Shown here piece by piece: positions 20,839-29,283 of a DNA stretch of 64,000 bases (position 1 is the first letter of the stretch; every line of letters starts with the position of its first letter). The position numbers and the translations under genes were made by a program. This stretch comes from Gammaproteobacteria bacterium (GTDB taxonomy: Bacteria; Pseudomonadota; Gammaproteobacteria; JABHGC01). Location of the stretch: contig JALWTS010000020.1 of NCBI GenBank assembly GCA_027077805.1, forward strand, positions 159,814 through 223,813, written 5' to 3'. A model generated the notes under the pieces. That model saw only the letters and a program-made list of their open reading frames with translations, had not been told where the DNA came from and made no database searches.

Positions 20839-22029
20839 CTACTCAATAATTTTAGCAACAACACCAGCCCCTACCGTGCGACCGCCTTCACGAATCGCAA
20901 ACCGTAAGCCTTCTTCCATCGCAATCGGGGCTATCAAGGTTACTTCCATCTTAATATTGTCTCCCGGCATCACCATCTCTACTCCTTCAGGTAATTCTAC
21001 CGCACCTGTTACGTCTGTTGTCCGAAAATAAAATTGTGGACGATAACCTTTGAAAAAAGGCGTGTGTCTGCCGCCTTCTTCTTTGCTTAACACATAAACT
21101 TCCGCTTCAAAATGCGTGTGAGGATTAATGCTTCCTGGTGCCGCTAATACTTGACCACGTTCAACTTCTTCTCTTTTCGTCCCTCTTAATAATGCCCCAA
21201 TATTATCGCCGGCTACCCCTTCATCCAATAGCTTGCGAAACATTTCCACACCTGTGCAAGTCGTCTTTGTCGTCTCTTTAATTCCCACTATCTCTACTTC
21301 TTCTCCTACCTTAATTCTACCCCTTTCAACACGGCCTGTTACCACTGTTCCACGACCTGCTATCGAAAATACGTCTTCTATTGGCATTAAAAAACTTTGA
21401 TCTATGTCTCTTTCTGGCTCGGGTATATACGCATCCATCTCTGCGACTAATTTCTCTATTGAGGGAACCCCTATCTCGCTCGTGTCCCCTTCTAATGCTT
21501 TTAACGCAGAACCTATGACTATCGGGGTATCATCCCCTGGAAATTCGTATTGATCCAGTAATTCTCTGACTTCCATTTCCACCAATTCTAATAACTCTTC
21601 GTCATCAACCATGTCCGCTTTATTTAAATACACCACAATATAGGGAACCCCTACTTGTCTTGATAACAAGATATGCTCTCTGGTTTGAGGCATCGGACCA
21701 TCGGCCGCACTACAAACTAATATGGCTCCGTCCATTTGAGCCGCACCTGTTATCATGTTCTTTACATAATCCGCATGACCCGGACAATCAACGTGGGCAT
21801 AATGACGATTATCTGATTCGTATTCTACATGGGCTGTTGCTATGGTTATCCCTCTTGCTCTTTCTTCGGGTGCATTGTCAATTTGATCATACGCTTTAAA
21901 TTCCCCACCTTGTTTCTCTGACATTACTTTCGTTAATGCCGCTGTTAAAGTTGTCTTCCCGTGATCGACATGACCTATTGTACCTACATTCACATGCGGT
22001 TTATTTCGTTCAAATTTTTCCTTGGACAT
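20839..22029 (-). CDS. tuf: Elongation factor Tu, copy 2
   Basis: Same 396-aa protein as the gene at 4231-5421 and, by line-by-line comparison, the same DNA sequence; the identity stops 1-2 bases outside the coding region at both ends. This is the tufB position, co-transcribed with tRNA-Tyr, -Gly and -Thr. Exact identity limited to the reading frame is the classic result of gene conversion between tuf paralogues, though a repeat collapse in assembly would look alike. It shares the ATA-rich codon use described for copy 1. Confidence 0.99.
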   Translation of the reverse strand: MSKEKFERNKPHVNVGTIGHVDHGKTTLTAALTKVMSEKQGGEFKAYDQIDNAPEERARGITIATAHVEYESDNRHYAHVDCPGHADYVKNMITGAAQMDGAILVCSAADGPMPQTREHILLSRQVGVPYIVVYLNKADMVDDEELLELVEMEVRELLDQYEFPGDDTPIVIGSALKALEGDTSEIGVPSIEKLVAEMDAYIPEPERDIDQSFLMPIEDVFSIAGRGTVVTGRVERGRIKVGEEVEIVGIKETTKTTCTGVEMFRKLLDEGVAGDNIGALLRGTKREEVERGQVLAAPGSINPHTHFEAEVYVLSKEEGGRHTPFFKGYRPQFYFRTTDVTGAVELPEGVEMVMPGDNIKMEVTLIAPIAMEEGLRFAIREGGRTVGAGVVAKIIE

Positions 22030-22104
22030 AGCAATTCCTTAAGCGTAATGAAAAAAGAAATTATTTTATTTTACTTCAAATATTAAAATCAAGCCTTAGT
22101 TATT

Positions 22105-22180
<76 letters not shown>

Positions 22181-22191
22181 AAACACACAGC

Positions 22192-22266
<75 letters not shown>

Positions 22267-22275
22267 TAAATTAAT

Positions 22276-22357
22276 TGGAGGGGGGAGGATTCGAACCTCC
22301 GAAGGCGGAGCCAGCAGATTTACAGTCTGCCCCCTTTGACCGCTCGGGAACCCCTCC
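22276..22357 (-). tRNA. tRNA-Tyr (anticodon GTA)
   Basis: 82 nt without CCA. Acceptor GGAGGGG/CCCCTCC, discriminator A, long class II variable arm, anticodon GTA, T-arm GGAGG-TTCGAAT-CCTCC. The bases after the discriminator are ATT, so CCA must be added by the nucleotidyltransferase, unlike the other two tRNAs of this cluster. First gene of the transcript. Confidence 0.96.
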
Positions 22358-22383
22358 GTAGTCATTAATACAGAAAGTCAGGT

Positions 22384-22412
22384 ATTTTCTAAAATTTTCA
22401 ACTAACTGTCAA
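22384..22412 (-). promoter_or_regulatory. Promoter of the tRNA-tuf-secE-nusG transcript
   Basis: Minus strand: perfect -35 TTGACA at 22412-22407, 17-bp spacer, -10 GAAAAT at 22389-22384 (4 of 6 matches). The predicted start near 22377 is 20 nt upstream of the mature 5' end of tRNA-Tyr. Confidence 0.55.
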
Positions 22413-22519
22413 GTTAAAATTATAATATTTAAGCTATAAATTAAAATAAATGTAAACCATCACTATTTACATATATTATTATGCTAGCTATTGATGATAT
22501 TTTTAAGGATTTTTTTAGG

Positions 22520-23860
22520 ATGAAAATTACGATTTACGGTTCAGGTTATGTTGGTTTGGTCACAGGCACTTGCTTTGCACAAGTTGGTAATGAAGTACTT
22601 TGTGTTGATATAGATCAAGAAAAAATCAATAAATTACAACAAGGTATTATACCAATTTATGAACCCGGTTTAGAACAACTCGTGCATGAAAATACGGCGG
22701 CAGGCAGACTGAAATTTACAACTGATAGTCAACAAGGTGTTTCCCATGGCACCTTCCAATTTATAGCCGTTGGCACACCTCCTGATGAAGATGGTTCAGC
22801 TGATTTGCAATATGTTTTAGCCGTCGCTAAAGATATTGCGACTCATTTGCAAGAATATCGAGTAGTCATAAATAAATCAACCGTTCCAGTCGGCACGGCC
22901 ACTAAAGTAAAACAAACGATTGATGCCATATTGCAACAACGCCAAACTTCCATAGAGTTTGATGTCGTTTCCAATCCAGAATTTCTTAAAGAAGGGGCTG
23001 CCATTGAAGATTTTATGCGACCTGATCGTATTGTCTGCGGGACAGATAACCCAAGAACCGCAGAATTACTCAATGTATTATATGCCCCATTTACTCGTAA
23101 CCACGGTCGTATGTTAATTATGGATATTCATTCCGCAGAACTCACAAAATATGCGGCCAATGCCATGTTAGCAACTAAAATTAGTTTTATGAATGAACTC
23201 TCTAATATTGCGGAACGGGTAGGAGCTGATATCGAAAATGTACGTTTAGGTATTGGTTCTGATCCTAGAATCGGTTATCATTTCATTTACCCTGGTTGTG
23301 GTTATGGTGGTTCTTGTTTTCCTAAAGATGTAAGAGCATTGGAAAAAACAGCCAGAGAATTTGATTACCACCCCCAATTACTCGAAGCCGTAGAACAAAT
23401 TAATCATCAACAAAAACAGCAACTTTTTAATAAGGTTTTTCATCATTTTCAACAAGATATTAAAGGTAAAATTTTCGCTGTTTGGGGGCTGGCATTTAAA
23501 CCTAATACCGATGATATGCGTGAAGCAAGTAGCCGTGTGTTACTTGAAATGCTATGGCAACAAGGTGCTAAAATTCAAGCCTATGATCCCGTTGCTAATG
23601 GAGAAGCCGAACGAATTTATCCTAAGCATCCCGACCTGACATTAGTCGACAATCCAATGCAAGCATTAGAGCAAGCAGAGGCTTTAATCATTGTCACAGA
23701 ATGGAATGTGTTTCGAAGTCCAGACTTTCAAGAAATTAAACAACAACTCAAACAAGCCATTATTTTTGATGGTCGCAATATGTATGATCCACAACATATG
23801 AAACAATTAGGATTTATTTATTACGCTATTGGTCGTGGTGAATCAATTTATTGTCGTTAA
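22520..23860 (+). CDS. ugd: UDP-glucose 6-dehydrogenase
   Basis: Oxidises UDP-glucose to UDP-glucuronate with two NAD+, feeding capsule, exopolysaccharide or lipid A sugar synthesis. 446 aa from the ATG at 22520, chosen because [16 protein letters not shown] is the family start and AAGGA lies 10 nt upstream; an ATG 39 bp further up adds residues with no homology. Rossmann GxGYVG near residue 7-12, NPEFLKEG substrate motif, catalytic cysteine in [12 protein letters not shown], and the C-terminal UDP-binding domain with [14 protein letters not shown]. It stands alone, divergent from the tRNA-tuf unit. Similar family members (UGD/GMD superfamily) include GDP-mannose dehydrogenase, but the sequence reads as Ugd. 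Confidence 0.93.
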   Translation: MKITIYGSGYVGLVTGTCFAQVGNEVLCVDIDQEKINKLQQGIIPIYEPGLEQLVHENTAAGRLKFTTDSQQGVSHGTFQFIAVGTPPDEDGSADLQYVLAVAKDIATHLQEYRVVINKSTVPVGTATKVKQTIDAILQQRQTSIEFDVVSNPEFLKEGAAIEDFMRPDRIVCGTDNPRTAELLNVLYAPFTRNHGRMLIMDIHSAELTKYAANAMLATKISFMNELSNIAERVGADIENVRLGIGSDPRIGYHFIYPGCGYGGSCFPKDVRALEKTAREFDYHPQLLEAVEQINHQQKQQLFNKVFHHFQQDIKGKIFAVWGLAFKPNTDDMREASSRVLLEMLWQQGAKIQAYDPVANGEAERIYPKHPDLTLVDNPMQALEQAEALIIVTEWNVFRSPDFQEIKQQLKQAIIFDGRNMYDPQHMKQLGFIYYAIGRGESIYCR

Positions 23861-23941
23861 TATTGACAAACTGTGGTTTAGCATCCACAATTGTTGTATA
23901 TATGTAAAACATTGATGGTGTCCAAATTATTTGAAGCATCG

Positions 23942-23995
23942 GATATTTTATACAGAGGTATGAAATGTTTTTATATCACCATTGGATAAAATATC
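23942..23995 (+). repeat. Inverted repeat upstream of the first FadL-type gene
   Basis: GATATTTTAT (23942-23951) and ATAAAATATC (23986-23995) form a perfect 10-bp inverted repeat 34 nt apart. The right arm overlaps the -35 area of the TATAAT at 24008-24013, so it could be a two-site operator. Function is inference. Confidence 0.4.
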
Positions 23996-24013
23996 ATACA
24001 TAGCGTCTATAAT
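23983..24013 (+). promoter_or_regulatory. Candidate promoter for the FadL-type gene at 24120
   Basis: A perfect -10 TATAAT at 24008-24013 with TTGGAT at 23983-23988 (19-bp spacer, longer than ideal). The start would be near 24020, giving a leader of about 100 nt that includes the 16-bp inverted repeat at 24043-24080. Confidence 0.4.
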
Positions 24014-24042
24014 AGTTTGAATATGATGTAGATTGATAAGCA

Positions 24043-24080
24043 AGCCGTTATATGTTGTATTTACACAACATATAACGGCT
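24043..24080 (+). repeat. Perfect 16-bp inverted repeat in the FadL leader
   Basis: AGCCGTTATATGTTGT at 24043-24058 pairs exactly with 24065-24080 around a 6-nt loop (ATTTAC). It sits 40 bp upstream of the ATG at 24120. No T-tract follows on the plus strand, so it is not an ordinary terminator; it may stabilise the mRNA, act as an operator or block an upstream transcript. Confidence 0.6.
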
Positions 24081-24119
24081 CAAAGTAAATAATAACAAGT
24101 AAACCTTTAGGGGGATAAA

Positions 24120-25463
24120 ATGAAACATAAAAAACAACTCATGGCAATTGCTGTGGCAAGTGTACTAAGTTTACCAATATTGGCCCAAGCAACAAATGGC
24201 ATGTTCGCACATGGTTATGGCACCAAAAACAGAGCATTAGCTGGCTCAGGAATTGCGTTACCTCAGGATGCAATGATAAATGCAACGAACCCAGCGGGAT
24301 TAGTATGGGTAGGTAATCGCATGGATATTGGGGCGGAACTTTTTTCACCTAGACGTGAGTATAAAGCAAGCCCCTCTGCTACAGGATTAGTCAATACCAA
24401 TGATGACCTTGATGGCGGTGCCGTTGAAAGTGAAAATGAATATTTTCTCATTCCCCATTTTGCGATGAACTGGATGGTTACTGACGGTAGTTCTATTGGT
24501 TTTGCCTTGTATGGTAACGGTGGTATGAATACTGAATATGACAATGATGATACTGGTTTTGGTGCAGGCGTTTATGGTGGTGATACTGCAGGAATTGACT
24601 ATAACCAATTATTTCTTGATTTTTCTTACTCGGCTAAAATTGGTTCGTCTTCCTCTTGGGGAGCGGGTGCGATTGTTGCAGTACAATCTATTAATATTAA
24701 AGGTTTAAGTCAATTTGCGGGAACAACTGAAACCGCTGATTTCACCCAACCTCCCCCCGATTTTGGGGTCAATGATCTCACAAATAATGGAACGGATCTG
24801 TCGTTCGGGGTTGGATTTAAAATTGGTTTTCATACAGAAATTGTCAGTGGTGTGAGTTTTGCCTTATCCTATCGCTCAAAAATCCATATGACAGACTTCG
24901 ATGATTACAGTGATATGTTACCTAATTCGGGTGAACTAGATATCCCAGCAACGGCGACTGTTGGACTGGCATTTCAACCGAGTAGAGATGTCGCACTGAC
25001 ATTTGATGTGCAACATATTTGGTATGATGATGTTGATGCGATTGGTAACGAAGTGCAAGACTTTTTTAATGGGTGTTTCGGTCCTAGAAGCATTGGTTTG
25101 CCTAGTGTACCTGAAACTTGCTTAGGTGGCAGTGATGGAGCAGGTTTTGGGTGGGACAATATGACGATCTATAAGTTTGGGGCACAATGGCGTATGAATA
25201 GTGAATGGACTTGGCGTTTGGGTTATAGTCATGGTTCTCAACTGATTGATGATGATCAAGTAGCATTAAACGTATTAGCACCTGCGACGATTGAAGACCA
25301 TATTACCTTTGGTTTTACCAAACAAATGAGTAAGACGACTGAAATCAATTTTGCTGCCATGTACGCACCTTCAGAAAATGTCTCTGGTGTCGTATTTGGC
25401 CAAGAAATCGAACTGGAAATGCGTCAATACTCACTTGAAGCCAGTTGGGGTATGAAATTCTGA
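24120..25463 (+). CDS. OmpP1/FadL/TodX-family outer-membrane transport protein, paralogue 1
   Basis: A beta-barrel of the family that imports long-chain fatty acids or hydrophobic aromatics across the outer membrane. 447 aa. Signal peptide at 1-24 with predicted cleavage after AQA, then TNGMFAHGYGTKNRALAGSG, the N-terminal hatch region, and the NPAG motif of the family; the protein ends in a C-terminal Phe (GMKF) as outer-membrane barrels do. GGGGATAAA precedes the ATG. It is followed by a strong terminator, so it is a single-gene unit, with a paralogue at 25574. Substrate cannot be told from sequence; the fadL symbol is avoided because orthology with E. coli FadL is unproven. Confidence 0.9.
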   Translation: MKHKKQLMAIAVASVLSLPILAQATNGMFAHGYGTKNRALAGSGIALPQDAMINATNPAGLVWVGNRMDIGAELFSPRREYKASPSATGLVNTNDDLDGGAVESENEYFLIPHFAMNWMVTDGSSIGFALYGNGGMNTEYDNDDTGFGAGVYGGDTAGIDYNQLFLDFSYSAKIGSSSSWGAGAIVAVQSINIKGLSQFAGTTETADFTQPPPDFGVNDLTNNGTDLSFGVGFKIGFHTEIVSGVSFALSYRSKIHMTDFDDYSDMLPNSGELDIPATATVGLAFQPSRDVALTFDVQHIWYDDVDAIGNEVQDFFNGCFGPRSIGLPSVPETCLGGSDGAGFGWDNMTIYKFGAQWRMNSEWTWRLGYSHGSQLIDDDQVALNVLAPATIEDHITFGFTKQMSKTTEINFAAMYAPSENVSGVVFGQEIELEMRQYSLEASWGMKF

Positions 25464-25486
25464 AAAATAACAATACAGCTGTACAT

Positions 25487-25513
25487 AAAAAGGGTCAGTT
25501 ATGACCCTTTTTT
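25487..25513 (+). terminator. Rho-independent terminator after FadL-type gene 1
   Basis: An 11-bp stem AAAAAGGGTCA/TGACCCTTTTT with a GTTA loop, ending in a run of six T. It lies 23 bp after the stop codon. Confidence 0.9.
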
Positions 25514-25573
25514 AGTACTTTTATTTTAAAGTGCTAGACTATAAAAAAACAATAAAACTACATGGGGAAATTT

Positions 25574-26926
25574 ATGAAATATTTACATTGTTTATCACTC
25601 ACTTGTTTACTGCTGTTCTCCCCTTCTTTACTTTGGGCAACGAATGGCTATCTTATGCATGGTTATGGGACCAAAAATAAGGCTTTAGGAGGTTCGGGTA
25701 GTGCAAATCCACAAGATGCCTTAGTGGTAGCCGCAAATCCTGCAGGTATGGTATTTTTGGGTAATCGCTTTGATATTACTGGCGAACTGTTTATTCCAAC
25801 ACATGGTTACAAGTTTCAAGGTCAAGACACTGTTACAAGTAATAATGATATGTTTGGTTTATTTAAAGGCTATTATATTATTCCTTCAATGGGAATGAAC
25901 TATATGATAGACAGCAAAAATTCGGTTGGGTTTTCAATCTATGGTGCTGGTTTAGGGACTAATTATGACCCAGACGATACGCCAACGATAGGACAAGATA
26001 CTAATATTACCTTACAAGTTACAGGTCCTAAAGGTACGGTCAATTTTCAAACACCTGCCAATGGAACCTTTTTTGATGGTTGGACTGGGGTTGATTTATT
26101 ATTATTACTAAATAACTTTTCTTATGCTCATAAATTTACAGATAAAACCTCGGTGGGAATTGGACTGATTTTTGCCGCACAATCATTTAAAGCAGAAGGC
26201 TTAGAGTTATTTAAAGTAGTATCGGATGATCCTGATAATCTAACGAATAAAGGACGTGATTGGGCTTTTGGTTTTGGTTTTAATATCGGCTTTCAAACAG
26301 AAATTGTTGAAGATGTCAGAATGTATGCGTCATACCAACCTGAAATCAAACTAGAACATGATAAATACAAAGGCTTATTTGCAGGCGGCAATGGCGATTT
26401 AAGTTTAGCCCGTCAAGCGAATTTAGGATTTGCTGTTGATGTTTCTCCTACTTCCGTATTTAGCTTTGATATTCAATATATTTGGTGGAGTGAAGTTACC
26501 TCAGTTGGTAATGATTTTGACGACTTTAATGTTACTCAAATTACCCCATTTCCAATTATTAACTTTACAGGCAGTGCTGATGGTCCAGGTTTTGGTTGGC
26601 GTGATAGCTTGGTATTTAAAATGGGTTATCAATGGAAATTTGACAATATGCTGCCAGATTGGACTTTTAGAGTAGGTGGTGCTTATCAAGAACAAATTGT
26701 TCCACCCACTGAAACTTTATTTGGTTTATTAGCACCTGCAACGATTACAACTCATGTTACCGCTGGTTTTACTTGGGATATGGATGAGTATAACGAAATC
26801 AGCTTTTCCTTTTTATATGCACCTACCGCTGATGTTAGTGGTTCTGATTTTGCGTCAGGAGTGGACAAAATCTTTTTGGGTGAGTTAGCCTTTGAACTTG
26901 GTTGGGGCTTAAAATTTGGCAAATAA
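25574..26926 (+). CDS. OmpP1/FadL/TodX-family outer-membrane transport protein, paralogue 2
   Basis: 450 aa from the ATG at 25574, chosen because GGGGA lies 5 nt upstream, as in the first paralogue; an ATG at 25562 overlaps that site. Signal peptide at 1-22 with likely cleavage after LWA, then TNGYLMHGYGTKNKALGGSG, nearly the same hatch start as the gene at 24120, and NPAGMVFLGNR. C-terminal ELGWGLKFGK is a barrel end with two extra residues after Phe. The two are tandem duplicates that have diverged in the loop regions. Own terminator downstream. Hydrophobic substrate unknown. Confidence 0.9.
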   Translation: MKYLHCLSLTCLLLFSPSLLWATNGYLMHGYGTKNKALGGSGSANPQDALVVAANPAGMVFLGNRFDITGELFIPTHGYKFQGQDTVTSNNDMFGLFKGYYIIPSMGMNYMIDSKNSVGFSIYGAGLGTNYDPDDTPTIGQDTNITLQVTGPKGTVNFQTPANGTFFDGWTGVDLLLLLNNFSYAHKFTDKTSVGIGLIFAAQSFKAEGLELFKVVSDDPDNLTNKGRDWAFGFGFNIGFQTEIVEDVRMYASYQPEIKLEHDKYKGLFAGGNGDLSLARQANLGFAVDVSPTSVFSFDIQYIWWSEVTSVGNDFDDFNVTQITPFPIINFTGSADGPGFGWRDSLVFKMGYQWKFDNMLPDWTFRVGGAYQEQIVPPTETLFGLLAPATITTHVTAGFTWDMDEYNEISFSFLYAPTADVSGSDFASGVDKIFLGELAFELGWGLKFGK

Positions 26927-26941
26927 CCGCAATTATCGCAT

Positions 26942-26973
26942 AAAAAAAGGGACAATATTTTGTCCCTTTTTTT
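26942..26973. terminator. Bidirectional terminator between the FadL-type gene and pth
   Basis: Stem AAAAAAAGGGACAA/TTGTCCCTTTTTTT with a 4-nt loop, a T7 run on the plus strand and the mirror T7 run on the minus strand. It can end both the plus-strand porin message and the minus-strand prs-rplY-pth message. Confidence 0.9.
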
Positions 26974-26989
26974 GGTTTCAAGAAAATTG

Positions 26990-27556
26990 TTATTGGTGCA
27001 ATAATCGCATACAAGCTTGAATATCCCCTTGAACTAAAGTTGGCATCAGTTTTACGACTTGCTTAAAGTTATCTTCTAATTGTTGTCTTTCACTTGCAGG
27101 CATAACTGCTAATACATAAGCAACCACATCGTAACCCTGACCAGGATGATCAATACCGATTCTTAAACGATAAAATTCTTGACTGGAAAGCATTTGCATA
27201 ATGCTTTTCAATCCATTATGCCCGCCATGCCCACCCCCCTGTTTCAATCGTAATTTAGCCACAGGAAAGTCTAACTCATCATGAGCAACAAGTATTGCCT
27301 CAACTGGAATTTTATAATAATGTGCGAAACTCGCGACTGACTGACCGCTGTGGTTCATATAGGTTTGGGGTTTAAGCAAAAAACAATCTTGCCCTGCAAT
27401 TTGACATTTTGCCACTAAGGCTTGATGTTTTTTATCTAACTGAAAATGAGCAGAATATCGTGCCGCAATCTGATCTAATAAGCAAAATCCTGCATTATGT
27501 CGGGTATATTGATACTTCTCCCCAGGATTCCCCAAACCTACCAATAATCGAATCAT
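26990..27556 (-). CDS. pth: Peptidyl-tRNA hydrolase
   Basis: Cleaves peptidyl-tRNAs that drop off ribosomes, recycling tRNA. 188 aa (E. coli 194). N-terminal IRLLVGLGNPGEKYQYTRHNAG contains the conserved Asn (about 10) and the catalytic His (about 20); the catalytic Asp is in ILVAHDELDFP (about 93). GGHGGHNGLKSI (about 107-118) is the tRNA-contact segment. Downstream of rplY by 6 bp, the usual prs-rplY-pth order. Confidence 0.98.
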   Translation of the reverse strand: MIRLLVGLGNPGEKYQYTRHNAGFCLLDQIAARYSAHFQLDKKHQALVAKCQIAGQDCFLLKPQTYMNHSGQSVASFAHYYKIPVEAILVAHDELDFPVAKLRLKQGGGHGGHNGLKSIMQMLSSQEFYRLRIGIDHPGQGYDVVAYVLAVMPASERQQLEDNFKQVVKLMPTLVQGDIQACMRLLHQ

Positions 27557-27562
27557 ACCGCT

Positions 27563-28123
27563 CTATTTATTCATCCCCGCAACCGCAAGATTACGTCCAC
27601 GTTTTAATTCGACTAATTCCACACCATCAGGTAGTTTAATGTCAGTTAAATGCACAAATTCACCAATATCTAAATGTGAAAGCTCTACATCAATGGCATC
27701 AGGTAAATCTTTAGATAAACAACTTACTTCAACGCTAACCATATTTCTATTGACAATCACCCCTGTTTGCTTCATGGCAGGTGATGATTCCGCACCCACA
27801 AAATTTAGTGGTACTCTAAGTTGTATCGTTTTATCATCCGCGACTCGCTGAAAATCAATATGCACCAAATTTTGTTTGTATGGGTGATGTTGAATTTCTT
27901 TTACAATCGCCTTTTCTTCGCCATTAGGCAATTTTAAATTAAAAATTTGGGTATAAAAGTTGTCATCTTCCATTTGCTTTATTAACACTTTTTCTTCAAA
28001 ATTTAAGGCAACATTCTCTTTACCCGCACCATATAAAACTCCAGGTACTTTTTTAGTTTTACGCAAACGACGATTGGCATTTGTCCCTTTTGCAGTTCGT
28101 ATTTCTGCCTTTAATTCCAACAT
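27563..28123 (-). CDS. rplY: 50S ribosomal protein L25/general stress protein Ctc
   Basis: Binds 5S rRNA in the central protuberance. 186 aa, the long two-domain form (L25 domain about 1-90, TL5/CTC C-terminal domain about 95-185) rather than the short 94-aa form of E. coli. The start MLELKAEIRTAKGTNANRRLRK and the HHPYKQNLVHIDFQRV segment (about 78-93) are recognisable. Lies between prs and pth. Confidence 0.95.
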   Translation of the reverse strand: MLELKAEIRTAKGTNANRRLRKTKKVPGVLYGAGKENVALNFEEKVLIKQMEDDNFYTQIFNLKLPNGEEKAIVKEIQHHPYKQNLVHIDFQRVADDKTIQLRVPLNFVGAESSPAMKQTGVIVNRNMVSVEVSCLSKDLPDAIDVELSHLDIGEFVHLTDIKLPDGVELVELKRGRNLAVAGMNK

Positions 28124-28190
28124 ATTAATCTCCTAACTATATTCTATTTGTATGAAAATTATACCCATATAAACATGACATTATACAACA

Positions 28191-29141
28191 CTAATCAACA
28201 AATAAGGAGCTAACAGACTCCTTCATATATACTCTACGCATAGTTTCTGCCAATAACTCAGCAATCGTTAATTGGCGAATTTTAGGACAAACTTGTAATT
28301 TAGAATCTAAAGCAATAGTATCAGTAACCACTAATTCATCCAACATTGATTGGTTTAAATTATTAATGGCATTACCTGATAATACAGGATGCGTACAATA
28401 CGCTACCACTTTTTTAGCACCATGTTGTTTCAAAGCCTTAGCTGCTTGGCATAAAGTCCCTGCCGTATCCACTAAATCATCAATAATGACACAAGATTTA
28501 TTGACCACATCACCAATAATATTCATGACTTCAGCCTCATTTGCACGAGGGCGACGTTTGTCAATAATCGCTAAATCCGCATCATCCAAACGTTTTGCTA
28601 AAGCTCTAGCTCTAACAACACCACCCACATCTGGCGATACGACAATTAAATCGGCATATTTTTGCCGCCAAATATCGCCTAATAAGACAGGGGAGGCATA
28701 TACATTATCCACAGGAATATCAAAAAAGCCTTGAATCTGATCCGAATGTAAATCCATAGTTACAGCATGACCAGCCCCAGCTTCCGCAATCATTTTTGCA
28801 ATAAGCTTTGCCGTAATCGGCACCCTAGCAGAGCGAGGTCGCCTATCTTGTCTAGCATAGCCAAAGTACGGAATCACTGCGGTTATTTTCTCCACACTCG
28901 CTCGCTTTAAAGCATCAACCATAACCAACAATTCCATTAGATGACGATTAGTAGGTTTGGAAGTAGATTGCACGACAAAGGCATGTTTCCCTCTCACATT
29001 ATCGCCAATTTCTACCATGATTTCACCATCACTAAATTGGTCAACGGTTGCTTTGCCTAAAGCAAGTGCTAAATGTTGTGCAATATCACCTGCTAGTTTC
29101 GCATTAGAATTGCCTGAAAATATCACCATTTTGCTAGTCAT
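28191..29141 (-). CDS. prs: Ribose-phosphate pyrophosphokinase
   Basis: Makes PRPP from ribose 5-phosphate and ATP, the precursor of nucleotides, histidine and tryptophan. 316 aa, class I size. [20 protein letters not shown] at the start, [10 protein letters not shown], the ATP-binding [11 protein letters not shown] loop (about 94-104) and the PRPP-binding loop in [13 protein letters not shown] (about 216-228). Sits downstream of tRNA-Gln and ispE, as in E. coli. Confidence 0.98.
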   Translation of the reverse strand: MTSKMVIFSGNSNAKLAGDIAQHLALALGKATVDQFSDGEIMVEIGDNVRGKHAFVVQSTSKPTNRHLMELLVMVDALKRASVEKITAVIPYFGYARQDRRPRSARVPITAKLIAKMIAEAGAGHAVTMDLHSDQIQGFFDIPVDNVYASPVLLGDIWRQKYADLIVVSPDVGGVVRARALAKRLDDADLAIIDKRRPRANEAEVMNIIGDVVNKSCVIIDDLVDTAGTLCQAAKALKQHGAKKVVAYCTHPVLSGNAINNLNQSMLDELVVTDTIALDSKLQVCPKIRQLTIAELLAETMRRVYMKESVSSLFVD

Positions 29142-29208
29142 AATGCCACTTTCTTTATACGGTCACAATCAGCGAGGATACAAAAATTCGGAATAACTTT
29201 CAATAAGA

Positions 29209-29283
29209 TGGCTGGGGTGCCAGGATTCGAACCTGGGAATGCAGGGATCAAAACCCTGTGCCTTGCCGCTTGGCCACACCCCA
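29209..29283 (-). tRNA. tRNA-Gln (anticodon TTG)
   Basis: 75 nt with CCA encoded. Acceptor stem TGGGGTG/CACCCCA, discriminator G, anticodon loop TTTTGAT giving TTG, T-loop TTCGAAT. It overlaps the 3' end of ispE by 36 nt: the ispE stop codon TGA consists of tRNA nucleotides 35-37. A perfect TATAAT 19 nt upstream, inside ispE, may drive the tRNA separately. Confidence 0.97.

Noticed and set aside
23872..23893. TGTGG/CCACA hairpin just after ugd as a terminator
   Set aside because: The stem is 5 bp and no T run follows, so it was not called.
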